From contig JAHYZB010000010.1 of NCBI GenBank assembly GCA_019424645.1, positions 1-24,273 of the forward strand: a stretch of 24,273 nt of DNA. The letters run 5' to 3'. Position numbers and translations under genes: made by a program. Source of the stretch: Oxalobacter formigenes. GTDB taxonomy: Bacteria; Pseudomonadota; Gammaproteobacteria; Burkholderiales; Burkholderiaceae_D. Below, in pieces: positions 1-6,919 of this stretch; within the stretch, counting starts at the first letter, position 1; every line of letters starts with the position of its first letter. The notes beneath the pieces were generated by a model. The model was not told the DNA's origin and did not search any database. It was given only the letters and a program-made list of their open reading frames with translations.

Positions 1-498
1 AGTCGACAGGCTGCCATCGTTTTTTTTCATTTCCGCGATGATGCCTGCATAATCGGCCGGGTCACAAACGACCGCGACATCCCTGTAATTCTTGGCGGCC
101 GAACGCAGCATGGCAGGGCCACCGATATCGATGTTCTCGATCGCGTCTTCCAGTGTGCAATCTTCTTTTGCAACCGTTTGCTGGAACGGATACAGGTTGA
201 CGACTACCATGTCAATCGTATTGATGCCATGTTTTTTGATAGCGTCCATATGGGAAGCCATGTCGCGTCTTGCCAGAATGCCGCCATGGACTTTCGGGTG
301 CAGGGTTTTGACGCGACCGTCCATCATTTCAGGAAAACCCGTGTAATCGGCGACTTCGGTTACGGCAATACCGTTCTTTTTAAGCAATTCAGCTGTTCCG
401 CCAGTGGAAAGAATGGAGACATTCATTGCAGCCAGTTCTTTGGCAAATTCGACAAGTCCGGTTTTGTCGGAGACGGATATTAAAGCAGATTGAATCAT
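1..498 (-). CDS. purH: Bifunctional purine biosynthesis protein PurH, N-terminal part (cut by window edge)
   Basis: PurH carries out the last two steps of de novo purine synthesis: AICAR formyltransferase and IMP cyclohydrolase, in the cytoplasm. The 166 codons seen here cover the N-terminal IMP cyclohydrolase (MGS-like) half. Visible family motifs are SVSDKTG at residues 8-14, STGGTA near residue 31, MDGRVKTLHPKVHGG around residues 59-73 and NIDIGGPAMLRSAAKN near residues 123-138. The start is the ATG at 498-496, giving the usual MIxxALISVSDKTG beginning; I see no clear Shine-Dalgarno sequence before it. The gene lies 46 bases after fis on the same strand, matching the dusB-fis-purH order of betaproteobacteria, so cotranscription is likely. 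The reading frame is open to base 1, and the formyltransferase half lies outside the window. Confidence 0.97.
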   Translation of the reverse strand, partial: MIQSALISVSDKTGLVEFAKELAAMNVSILSTGGTAELLKKNGIAVTEVADYTGFPEMMDGRVKTLHPKVHGGILARRDMASHMDAIKKHGINTIDMVVVNLYPFQQTVAKEDCTLEDAIENIDIGGPAMLRSAAKNYRDVAVVCDPADYAGIIAEMKKNDGSLST

Positions 499-544
499 GA
501 TGAGTTTGGTAAATAACGATGGAAGTTAAGCCCGAAAAACGGTT

Positions 545-778
545 TTACAGCAATTTGTGTTCAAGCAATTTTTTACGAAGAGTGTTTCTGTTGATGCCGA
601 GTATTTCGGCTGCATGGGACTGATTGTTCTTTGCATGAGCCATGACCGCAACCAGAACCGGTTTCTCAACCGTGTGCATGATCATGTTATAAATGTCGGT
701 AGGCTTCTGACCGTCCAGATCCTTGAAATATTCCTGTAAACTTTGCAGGACGACATCCTGAATATGCTCTTTGCTCAT
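545..778 (-). CDS. fis: Fis family DNA-binding protein
   Basis: Fis is a nucleoid-associated, DNA-bending dimer that tunes rRNA promoters and other growth-rate-dependent genes. The C-terminal helix-turn-helix is clear: NQSHAAEILGINRNTLRKKL near residues 52-71. The N-terminal part has the QEYFKDL and EKPVL segments typical of betaproteobacterial Fis. I chose the ATG at 778-776 because it gives 77 residues beginning MSKEHIQ, matching the length and opening of homologues I recall from the order, and GGAA lies six bases upstream. An in-frame GTG at 808 would add ten residues (87 in total) and another ATG lies at 790, so the start is not certain. The gene sits between dusB and purH; the dusB-fis operon is also known in enterobacteria. 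Confidence 0.93.
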   Translation of the reverse strand: MSKEHIQDVVLQSLQEYFKDLDGQKPTDIYNMIMHTVEKPVLVAVMAHAKNNQSHAAEILGINRNTLRKKLLEHKLL

Positions 779-851
779 GTCTATTTCCATCGACGGGTGA
801 TTCGCCACCCATCGGCCAATCAGATTTTCAAATATTACGTTATTGTAACCG

Positions 852-1826
852 CTACGGGCGTTGAAGTAGAGTCATAAAGAAGCGATCGACTTCATTTATT
901 TGTTCTTCGCATGTTTGGGCATGGTTGGCCACTGTGCGCAATTTTTCTCCATCCGGAAGATTTTTTGAATACCATCCGATATGTTTACGGGCGGTACGTA
1001 CACCGACAGCTTCGCCATAAAACCCGTAGTGTTCCTGTAAATGCTCATGCACAATCTGCCGGATTTCATTGAAATCGGGAGGTGGTAAAAATGCGTCATT
1101 TTTCAAAAAATAATCGATTTCGCGGAAAATCCAGGGCTTCCCCTGAGCGGCACGACCGATCATGATGGCGTCAGCGCCTGTCTTTTCCAGAACGGCTTTG
1201 GCTTTTTCGGGAGAATCGATATCGCCATTGGCGACAACGGGAATGGATACCAGGGATTTGACTTCGGCAATCGTATCGTATTCGGCTTGTCCACGGTAAG
1301 CATCTTCACGGGTTCTGCCATGCAGGGTCAGAGCGGCAATTCCGGCAGACTCGGCTATTTTCGCGATTTCAGGGGCATTGATATGGGAACGATCCCATCC
1401 GGTCCGGAATTTCAAGGTGACCGGGACGGAGACGGCGCTTGTCACGGCCTCCAGTATTTGTCCAACGAGCGGTTCATTTTGCAAAAGTGCTGAACCGCAC
1501 CAGTTATTGCAGACTTTTTTGGCAGGACATCCCATATTGATGTCAATAATCTGGGCACCCTGATCGACGTTATAACGTGCACTGTCGGCCATCGTGGCCG
1601 GATCGGAGCCGACGATCTGGACAGCACGAGGCTCGACTTCCCCTTCATGAATAATCCTTCTGCGGCTTTTCAGTGTGTTACGTAGCAAGGGATTGGCAGC
1701 GGCCATTTCAGACACGGCATATCCGGCACCCAGTTTTTTGCATAACTGGCGGAAAGGACGATCTGTAATACCGGCCATCGGAGCGACAATAAGATTGTTG
1801 GAGAGGGCGTAAGAGCCTATCTGCAT
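852..1826 (-). CDS. dusB: tRNA dihydrouridine synthase DusB
   Basis: An FMN- and NADPH-dependent enzyme that reduces particular uridines in the tRNA D-loop to dihydrouridine. The 324-residue product follows the DusB pattern: APMAGITDRPFR at residues 15-26 (flavin-binding start of the TIM barrel), INMGCPAKKV with the catalytic Cys100, a LKFRTGW segment, LHGRTR, VVANGDI and ADAIMIGRAAQGKPW in the phosphate-binding region, then a short helical C-terminal domain with RTARKHIGWY. The ATG at 1826 aligns with the MRIGxYxL start of E. coli DusB. A TTG 33 bases upstream would add 11 unlikely residues. No strong ribosome binding site is visible. It is first in a dusB-fis-purH run and 66 bases after the histidine phosphatase gene, so it may share that transcript. 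Confidence 0.97.
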   Translation of the reverse strand: MQIGSYALSNNLIVAPMAGITDRPFRQLCKKLGAGYAVSEMAAANPLLRNTLKSRRRIIHEGEVEPRAVQIVGSDPATMADSARYNVDQGAQIIDINMGCPAKKVCNNWCGSALLQNEPLVGQILEAVTSAVSVPVTLKFRTGWDRSHINAPEIAKIAESAGIAALTLHGRTREDAYRGQAEYDTIAEVKSLVSIPVVANGDIDSPEKAKAVLEKTGADAIMIGRAAQGKPWIFREIDYFLKNDAFLPPPDFNEIRQIVHEHLQEHYGFYGEAVGVRTARKHIGWYSKNLPDGEKLRTVANHAQTCEEQINEVDRFFMTLLQRP

Positions 1827-1892
1827 GATGACGGTAGGAAAAAAGGAGTATTTTACCAAAAGGTGTGCCTAAAAAACAGGCAAATATGCGCG

Positions 1893-2558
1893 TCAAAAAT
1901 GTTTGTAATAATCGACGGGAGGTTTACTGGCTTCTTCCAGATGAGCGGATTCACCCCATGTCAGTAGTTCAAGTTTCCCGTCAGTGAATCTGAAACGGTT
2001 GATGCTGGTATTCAGGACCGGCAAGGGACATCGTGTTCCAAGAGGGATATTACGTGCAATGCGAAAAGCTGTCTCGATGACGCCGAAGTGCGTAACGATG
2101 GCAAGTTTTTTACCTGTATATCGGGCAGCGACATTGAAAATGGCGTTAGACGCACGATGATGGAATTGGCGCGGGCTTTCCGTTTTTCTCTCTCCGTCCG
2201 GAAAGAAAAGATCCGGATCGGCGGCGTACCATGCTTCATATAAATTGGGGTAAGCCGCCTTGATTTCATCAGACATCATGCCTTCGCATATGCCATAACA
2301 GCGCTCCCGGAGCGACTTGTCGATCTTGACGTGCAATTGATGGCAGCGGGCGATTTCGTTCGCCGTTTGCCGTGCCCGTTGCAAATCACTGGAAAAAATG
2401 GCATCCAGAGGCTCGTTTTGCAAGGTTTCTGCAAGAGTGACTGCCTGCAGGCGGCCTTCTTCATTCAGGGGAATATCGCTGTGTCCCTGCAAGCGCTTCT
2501 TTTTGTTCCAGGCCGTTTGCCCATGACGAATGATCAGGATGTCAGTCGATTTGTCCAT
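1893..2558 (-). CDS. Histidine phosphatase family protein (phosphoglycerate mutase-like)
   Basis: A member of the histidine phosphatase superfamily, which hydrolyses or transfers phosphate through a phosphohistidine. The signature RHGQTAWN is at residues 11-18, with nucleophile His12. SSDLQRARQTA follows near residues 56-66, RERCYGICEG carries the likely proton donor Glu85, and VTHFGVI carries the second His157. The 221-residue length suits the GpmB/CobC/PhoE-type branch. The substrate cannot be read from the sequence, and a cofactor-independent phosphoglycerate mutase role is unlikely. It starts four bases after the stop codon of the PEBP-fold gene on the same strand, so the two are almost certainly cotranscribed. 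Confidence 0.9.
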   Translation of the reverse strand: MDKSTDILIIRHGQTAWNKKKRLQGHSDIPLNEEGRLQAVTLAETLQNEPLDAIFSSDLQRARQTANEIARCHQLHVKIDKSLRERCYGICEGMMSDEIKAAYPNLYEAWYAADPDLFFPDGERKTESPRQFHHRASNAIFNVAARYTGKKLAIVTHFGVIETAFRIARNIPLGTRCPLPVLNTSINRFRFTDGKLELLTWGESAHLEEASKPPVDYYKHF

Positions 2559-2562
2559 TTCT

Positions 2563-3198
2563 TCAGGCAGGCAACTTCACGGCAGGATTCAGTGAATAAA
2601 CGCCGGTAATGCTGGCCTTGTCCAGAATGTGTCTTTTCATCGCAGCGAGTACATCCTGACCGGTGAAACGGCCTGACAGTGACAATTTATCCGTATCCAG
2701 AGCATAAAGCGTGAAAACATAATGATGTGGGATAGAATCGTTCCATGGGGGGCATGGGCCGTCGTAACCATAATAATCGCCAGACATGTCCTTGTCGCCT
2801 GCAAACCATCCTGTGTAATCGTTAATGCCGTGACGGGCTCCATGAAGAGTAACCGGGCCGCTTTTTCCACGAGCGGTAATGCCATTTGAGAATTCGCCTT
2901 CGGAAATGGACTTCGTCGAGGCAGGCAGATCGATCATGACCCAATGATAGAAATCCACACGGGGCAGATCAGTCGGGACAATTTTGTCTTCCTGATTGAC
3001 ATCGTCACCTTTGGACGGAACGTCATAGTCATGGCATATCAGTACCAGGGAGCGGGTGCCGGCGGGCAAATCACTCCATTGAAACTGGGGATTTATATTG
3101 TCCGACATGGCAGCATGTGTAACCGGGTCAATTTTGCAGAAAGCGAATTGTGACGGAATGACTGCACCATCCTGAAAAGAGTTGCTCCAGAGTTTCAT
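2563..3198 (-). CDS. YbhB/YbcL family Raf kinase inhibitor-like protein (PEBP fold)
   Basis: A phosphatidylethanolamine-binding-protein fold of the bacterial YbhB/YbcL type. These small proteins bind anionic ligands; their cellular role is poorly defined. Visible marks are NPQFQWSDLPAGTRSLVLICHDYDVP (residues about 36-61, carrying the ligand-pocket Asp and Pro), FYHWVMIDLP, then GYDGPCPPWNDSIPHHYVFTLYALD near the C-terminal third, which is the conserved GPxPPxxxxxHxYxFxLYAL signature. At 211 residues it is somewhat longer than E. coli YbhB (158), mainly through the insert around residues 64-80 and the loop near residues 118-140. AGGAG lies just upstream of the ATG at 3198. There is no signal peptide, so it is probably cytoplasmic. 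It is followed four bases later by the histidine phosphatase gene. Confidence 0.9.
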   Translation of the reverse strand: MKLWSNSFQDGAVIPSQFAFCKIDPVTHAAMSDNINPQFQWSDLPAGTRSLVLICHDYDVPSKGDDVNQEDKIVPTDLPRVDFYHWVMIDLPASTKSISEGEFSNGITARGKSGPVTLHGARHGINDYTGWFAGDKDMSGDYYGYDGPCPPWNDSIPHHYVFTLYALDTDKLSLSGRFTGQDVLAAMKRHILDKASITGVYSLNPAVKLPA

Positions 3199-3267
3199 AT
3201 TAGCTCCTGATAATCCGATGGTAAAAAAAGATAATGTTATTTTGCCAGATGAAAGCGGATTTCCAAA

Positions 3268-3714
3268 TTATTTTCGAGACGTATCCAGCCAGAACGTGAC
3301 TGGTCCGTCATTGGTCAGGGATACTTTCATATCGGCACCAAACTGACCCGTCTGTACGCCGGGCAGTTTCAGTTTTGCCTGAGTGACGAAATAGTCGAAC
3401 AGCTTTTTCCCGATATCGGGCGGTGCTGCGGGAGAAAAGGATGGCCGCGTTCCCGATTTTGTATCTGCTGCCAGTGTGAATTGGGGAACGATCAACAGTT
3501 CGCCGCCAATAGCCGTGACTGACAGGTTCATTTTGTCGTTTTCATCAGAAAAGACTCGATAGCCGAGCAATCGGTTTAAAAGGACATCCGCTTCTTTTTC
3601 GGTATCGTTTTTTTCGGCACATAAAAGGATTAACAATCCTTTTCCGATTCGTCCGATTTCCTGGTGATCAACCGCGACACTTGCTTCGCTGACCCGTTGT
3701 AACAAAGAAATCAT
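3268..3714 (-). CDS. dtd: D-aminoacyl-tRNA deacylase
   Basis: DTD removes D-amino acids (and glycine) wrongly attached to tRNA, a proofreading step in translation. The 148-residue length and the start MISLLQRVSEASV are typical. The C-terminal active-site motif NDGPVT is at residues 135-140, with the Gly137-Pro138 pair that forms the cross-subunit chiral filter. The other active-site motif, normally SQFTL, reads PQFTL here at residues 77-81, so the usual serine is a proline; Gln78 and Thr80 are kept. AAGGA precedes the ATG with suitable spacing. It is the first gene of the leftward dtd-PEBP-phosphatase group, with a 69-base gap to the next gene, and is divergent from the kinase operon. Confidence 0.96.
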   Translation of the reverse strand: MISLLQRVSEASVAVDHQEIGRIGKGLLILLCAEKNDTEKEADVLLNRLLGYRVFSDENDKMNLSVTAIGGELLIVPQFTLAADTKSGTRPSFSPAAPPDIGKKLFDYFVTQAKLKLPGVQTGQFGADMKVSLTNDGPVTFWLDTSRK

Positions 3715-3843
3715 GCATCATCCTTGTAATTATGAAGGTAAATAATAATGAATTTTACATTTTCGCAAGCGAAACATGATCAAAATGATCGCTTTTACAA
3801 ATCAGGGATGGCTTCATCCAGGGAAGAATAAGGCATTTCAGAA

Positions 3844-3857
3844 ACTTGCCAGCAAGA
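3844..3857. promoter_or_regulatory. Dyad element upstream of the kinase operon, shared with the ggt leader
   Basis: The 14 bases ACTTGCCAGCAAGA contain a near-perfect dyad (CTTGC and GCAAG around a two-base centre). The exact reverse complement occurs at 22842-22855 in the ggt leader. Here the element covers the place where a -35 hexamer would lie for the -10 box at 3873-3878, as expected of a regulator-binding site. Its function is inferred only from position and symmetry. Confidence 0.3.
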
Positions 3858-3872
3858 AATACGAAGATAAAG

Positions 3873-3878
3873 TATAAT
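3873..3878 (+). promoter_or_regulatory. Candidate -10 box for the phosphorelay operon
   Basis: A perfect TATAAT lies 68 bases before the kinase ATG. The best -35 match, TTGCCA at 3846-3851, is 21 bases away, which is too far for a standard sigma70 promoter. If this box is used it may therefore need an activator, perhaps acting at the dyad at 3844-3857. The transcript would start near 3885. Confidence 0.35.
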
Positions 3879-3945
3879 ATGAGCAAGCTTGTTAACGAAT
3901 TTACTTATCACTTGCTTGCCTTCACGTTGGCAAAGGCATCTGAAA

Positions 3946-6561
3946 ATGTTTAAACATTTTAAAAAAGAACGCCAAAATTATTACGGCACAGTGGCAGTTA
4001 TCAGTGCGATCGTGTTTGCTGTGATTTTCTCAGCCGTTTTTATCTTCAGTGCATTCAAGCTGAATGAAAATCTGGACAATCACGACAAGTATCCTCTGGA
4101 AATCGCTTCCAATTCGCATGAAATGAGAAAAAACCTCTCCCACATGGAAGTCGCGTTGGGACGATTGACAAGTGATACTTCAGTAAAGAACATCAAACTG
4201 GTCAGAGAGGAACTGGCTAAAGGCAAAAAGGAAATTGAAAAGAACCTGGCCTATCTTGATTCATATTTTCAGGGACCCTACCAAAACGTCACCGAGATAA
4301 AGACGTCATTAAAAAAGCTGTATCAGCAGCAGGAAATAGTTCTTGAAATGGCTTCTGGAAAAGTCAGTCTCAATGACTATGTTTATGGCGACATGGTGAA
4401 ACATTATGTGAATGTCGACCGGAAAATATTGAAAATTATCGATTACACGAAAATCAAAAGACGGGAAATAGCCGAAAAATCCGCCTTTTTCGTTTATTTC
4501 AGCATTATTGTTTCACTTTCTTTATTGCTACTGATAATTGCTCTGGCATTTCTCCTCGAACGAAGGGCGGCAAAAAATTTGAGGGAACGACACTTCCACG
4601 ACAATATTTTGAGAGTCATTGCAGAAAATGTTGAGAATGTTTTCATGCTGTTCAATTCGCGACTTGGTAAAGTAGAGTATGTTTCCCATAATGCCTTACG
4701 TATCCTGGGTCTCGACCATGATGATTTGAAACGTGCTCCGACAAAGCTGGCTGATTTATGCGTTTCAGAAAATATGGGCCTCATTCAGCAATTAGTGGAT
4801 GCCCAAACATTCACCGAACCGGTTTTACATGAAGTCCAGTTGAAAAATCCTATTTCGGGGAAGGTTTCATGGATGTTGGTCAGCCTTTATCCAGTCCGTG
4901 AAAAAAATGAAGATTCCGGCAATCGTTATATTCTGGTTATTTCAGACCTGTCGGAAATACGTAAAGCGCAGGAAGTCCTTAAAGATGCGCTAGTCAATGC
5001 ACAGAATGCCAATAACGCGAAAAGTTCGTTTCTCTCACGTATGAGTCATGAAATCCGGACGCCGATGAATGCCATCATCGGAATGACCGCCATTGCGACA
5101 ACGGCTTTAAATGACAGGTCGAAAATTGAAAGTTGTCTTTCAAAAATTGCATTTTCGTCGCGCCACCTGATGATGTTGATTAACGATGTTCTGGACATGT
5201 CCAAAATTGAAAGCGGTAAATTGACGCTTGTGCGTGAACCGTTCGAGCTTTCCGATCTGATTTCGAATATCCGTTCCATCATTTATCCGCAAGCTACTTT
5301 TAAAAAACAGGAGTTTGACGTTACTGTCAATGTCAGCAATGAATACCTGACGGGTGACATATTGAGGGTCAATCAAATATTGATCAATATCCTTTCCAAC
5401 GCTGTCAAATTCACACCGGTAAACGGACATATTCGCCTCAGGATTGAGGAAATCAAAAAACGTTTCGACAGCCGTATCTGGTTACGCTTTACCATTTCAG
5501 ATGACGGACCGGGCATGAGCGCTGAATTCATCGAGAGAATATTCACTCCTTTTGAACAGGAAACAAGAACAAAGAGACTCGTTGAAGGAACAGGACTGGG
5601 TATGCCAATTACAGGCAATCTGGTTACATTAATGGACGGAGCCATCAATGTTCAGAGTGAACTGGACAAAGGTTCTGTTTTTACTGTAGACATCGGTTTC
5701 GATATGTCGGGTGAAAAACGGCCAAAACAGCCACAGGATATTGAAAAACTCAAAATACTGGTCGTCGATGACGATGTCGACACGTGTGAACATACTGCGC
5801 TCATCCTGGACAGGATGGGGATGTCAGCTGAGTGGGTGATGTCGGGAAACGATGCGATTGCAAAAGTCATTCACGCCCATTCCATCAGTGACGGTTACGA
5901 TGTCGTATTCATCGACTGGAAAATGCCTGGAATGGATGGGATCGAAACAACCCGGCAGATTCGCAAGAAACTGGGTCCGGATACCCTGATTATTATTATC
6001 AGTGCATATGACTGGTCGGATATTGAAAAAGAGGCACGTGAGGCTGGAGCCAATGCTTTCATTTCCAAGCCCATGCTTCAGTCATCCATTTATCAGACAC
6101 TTGTTTCGGTATCATACAAGGCACGCCTGGTTATACCTGATCAAAATGCCCATGCAAGCCTGGCCGATAAAAGCATTCTTGTTGCAGAAGATAATGAGTT
6201 GAACCAGGAAATCATGTTTGAGTTGTTAAAACAGGCTGGTGCAAAAGTCGAAATTGCGAAAGATGGGATTGAAGTTGTTAATAAGTTTGCCAATTCCTTT
6301 CCGGAAACATATGATCTTATATTAATGGATATTCAAATGCCTCATTGCGATGGTTACGAAGCAACGAAAGCCATACGTTGTCTGGATCGTCGTGACGCTA
6401 AATCCATACCGATCATTGCCATGACGGCGAATGTTTTCGCCAGCGATATTGCCGCTTCCAAAGCGGCAGGGATGAACGGACATCTGGGCAAACCCGTTGA
6501 TATGAATTTATTGTATCAAACGATCGCCGGACAACTGGAGAAGATGGAATATGAATCTTAA
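3946..6561 (+). CDS. Hybrid sensor histidine kinase with two receiver domains
   Basis: A membrane sensor kinase of 871 residues. Domains in order: transmembrane helix at 15-37; a mostly helical periplasmic region at about 38-178, resembling a four-helix-bundle sensor; transmembrane helix at 181-204; PAS domain about 220-345; HisKA with SHEIRTPMN and phospho-acceptor His368; HATPase with N-box Asn485, DDGPGM and GTGLGM; receiver 1 with Asp657 (FIDWKMPGMDG); receiver 2 with Asp795 (LMDIQMPHCDG). Both receivers keep the acidic pocket and the C-terminal Lys, so both look active. There is no HAMP domain. I chose the ATG at 3946 because it leaves a short positively charged stretch before helix 1; an in-frame TTG at 3889 would add 19 unconvincing residues. 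The gene overlaps the HPt gene by 11 bases. It is AT-richer than its neighbours. The signal sensed is unknown. Confidence 0.95.
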   Translation: MFKHFKKERQNYYGTVAVISAIVFAVIFSAVFIFSAFKLNENLDNHDKYPLEIASNSHEMRKNLSHMEVALGRLTSDTSVKNIKLVREELAKGKKEIEKNLAYLDSYFQGPYQNVTEIKTSLKKLYQQQEIVLEMASGKVSLNDYVYGDMVKHYVNVDRKILKIIDYTKIKRREIAEKSAFFVYFSIIVSLSLLLLIIALAFLLERRAAKNLRERHFHDNILRVIAENVENVFMLFNSRLGKVEYVSHNALRILGLDHDDLKRAPTKLADLCVSENMGLIQQLVDAQTFTEPVLHEVQLKNPISGKVSWMLVSLYPVREKNEDSGNRYILVISDLSEIRKAQEVLKDALVNAQNANNAKSSFLSRMSHEIRTPMNAIIGMTAIATTALNDRSKIESCLSKIAFSSRHLMMLINDVLDMSKIESGKLTLVREPFELSDLISNIRSIIYPQATFKKQEFDVTVNVSNEYLTGDILRVNQILINILSNAVKFTPVNGHIRLRIEEIKKRFDSRIWLRFTISDDGPGMSAEFIERIFTPFEQETRTKRLVEGTGLGMPITGNLVTLMDGAINVQSELDKGSVFTVDIGFDMSGEKRPKQPQDIEKLKILVVDDDVDTCEHTALILDRMGMSAEWVMSGNDAIAKVIHAHSISDGYDVVFIDWKMPGMDGIETTRQIRKKLGPDTLIIIISAYDWSDIEKEAREAGANAFISKPMLQSSIYQTLVSVSYKARLVIPDQNAHASLADKSILVAEDNELNQEIMFELLKQAGAKVEIAKDGIEVVNKFANSFPETYDLILMDIQMPHCDGYEATKAIRCLDRRDAKSIPIIAMTANVFASDIAASKAAGMNGHLGKPVDMNLLYQTIAGQLEKMEYES

Positions 6562-6907
6562 AGATGCACTGGAACTGGCAGGGGTCGATTATGAAATGAC
6601 CCTGAACCGGTTTTCCAATAATGCGATGCTGTTGGAAAGGTTTGTGAAAAAATTCCCGAATGACAAGACTTTTCAGGAACTGGATGCCGCTGTTGGCGAA
6701 AAGCGTTATGAAGATGTTGAACGGTCCGCCCATACATTAAAGGGAATTGCTGCCAATCTCGGGTTTCAATATCTGTCAGACTTGAGTGCGGAAGTGGTTA
6801 ATCTTGTCAGATCCGATCATTACGACAAGGATAATATTGGCATTGCATTTTCAAGAGTGGCAAAAGAATACGACAAGGTTGTTACCTGTGTAAAACGTTT
6901 AGACTAA
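6551..6907 (+). CDS. Histidine phosphotransfer (HPt) domain protein
   Basis: A 118-residue single-domain HPt protein. The phospho-accepting helix reads AHTLKGIAANLG with His61, and the surrounding helical pattern fits the four-helix HPt bundle. Such proteins pass phosphate between receiver domains, here presumably between a receiver of the hybrid kinase and the receiver of the HD-GYP/GGDEF regulator that follows. The ATG lies inside the last four codons of the kinase gene (overlap 6551-6561), suggesting translational coupling, and a GGAG lies about a dozen bases upstream. HPt domains are often fused to the C-terminus of hybrid kinases; here the domain is a separate gene and so could also serve other kinases. 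The stop is 12 bases before the next start. Confidence 0.93.
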   Translation: MNLKDALELAGVDYEMTLNRFSNNAMLLERFVKKFPNDKTFQELDAAVGEKRYEDVERSAHTLKGIAANLGFQYLSDLSAEVVNLVRSDHYDKDNIGIAFSRVAKEYDKVVTCVKRLD

Positions 6908-6919
6908 TTGAATGTTCTG

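Noticed and set aside
92..483. Two overlapping plus-strand open frames at the left edge
   Set aside because: They lie wholly inside purH on the opposite strand and show no family resemblance; the purH frame carries all expected motifs.
3767..3794. AAGC/GCTT and GATCA/TGATC pairing between dtd and the kinase gene
   Set aside because: The stem is short and interrupted by a seven-base bulge, and it matches no known element.
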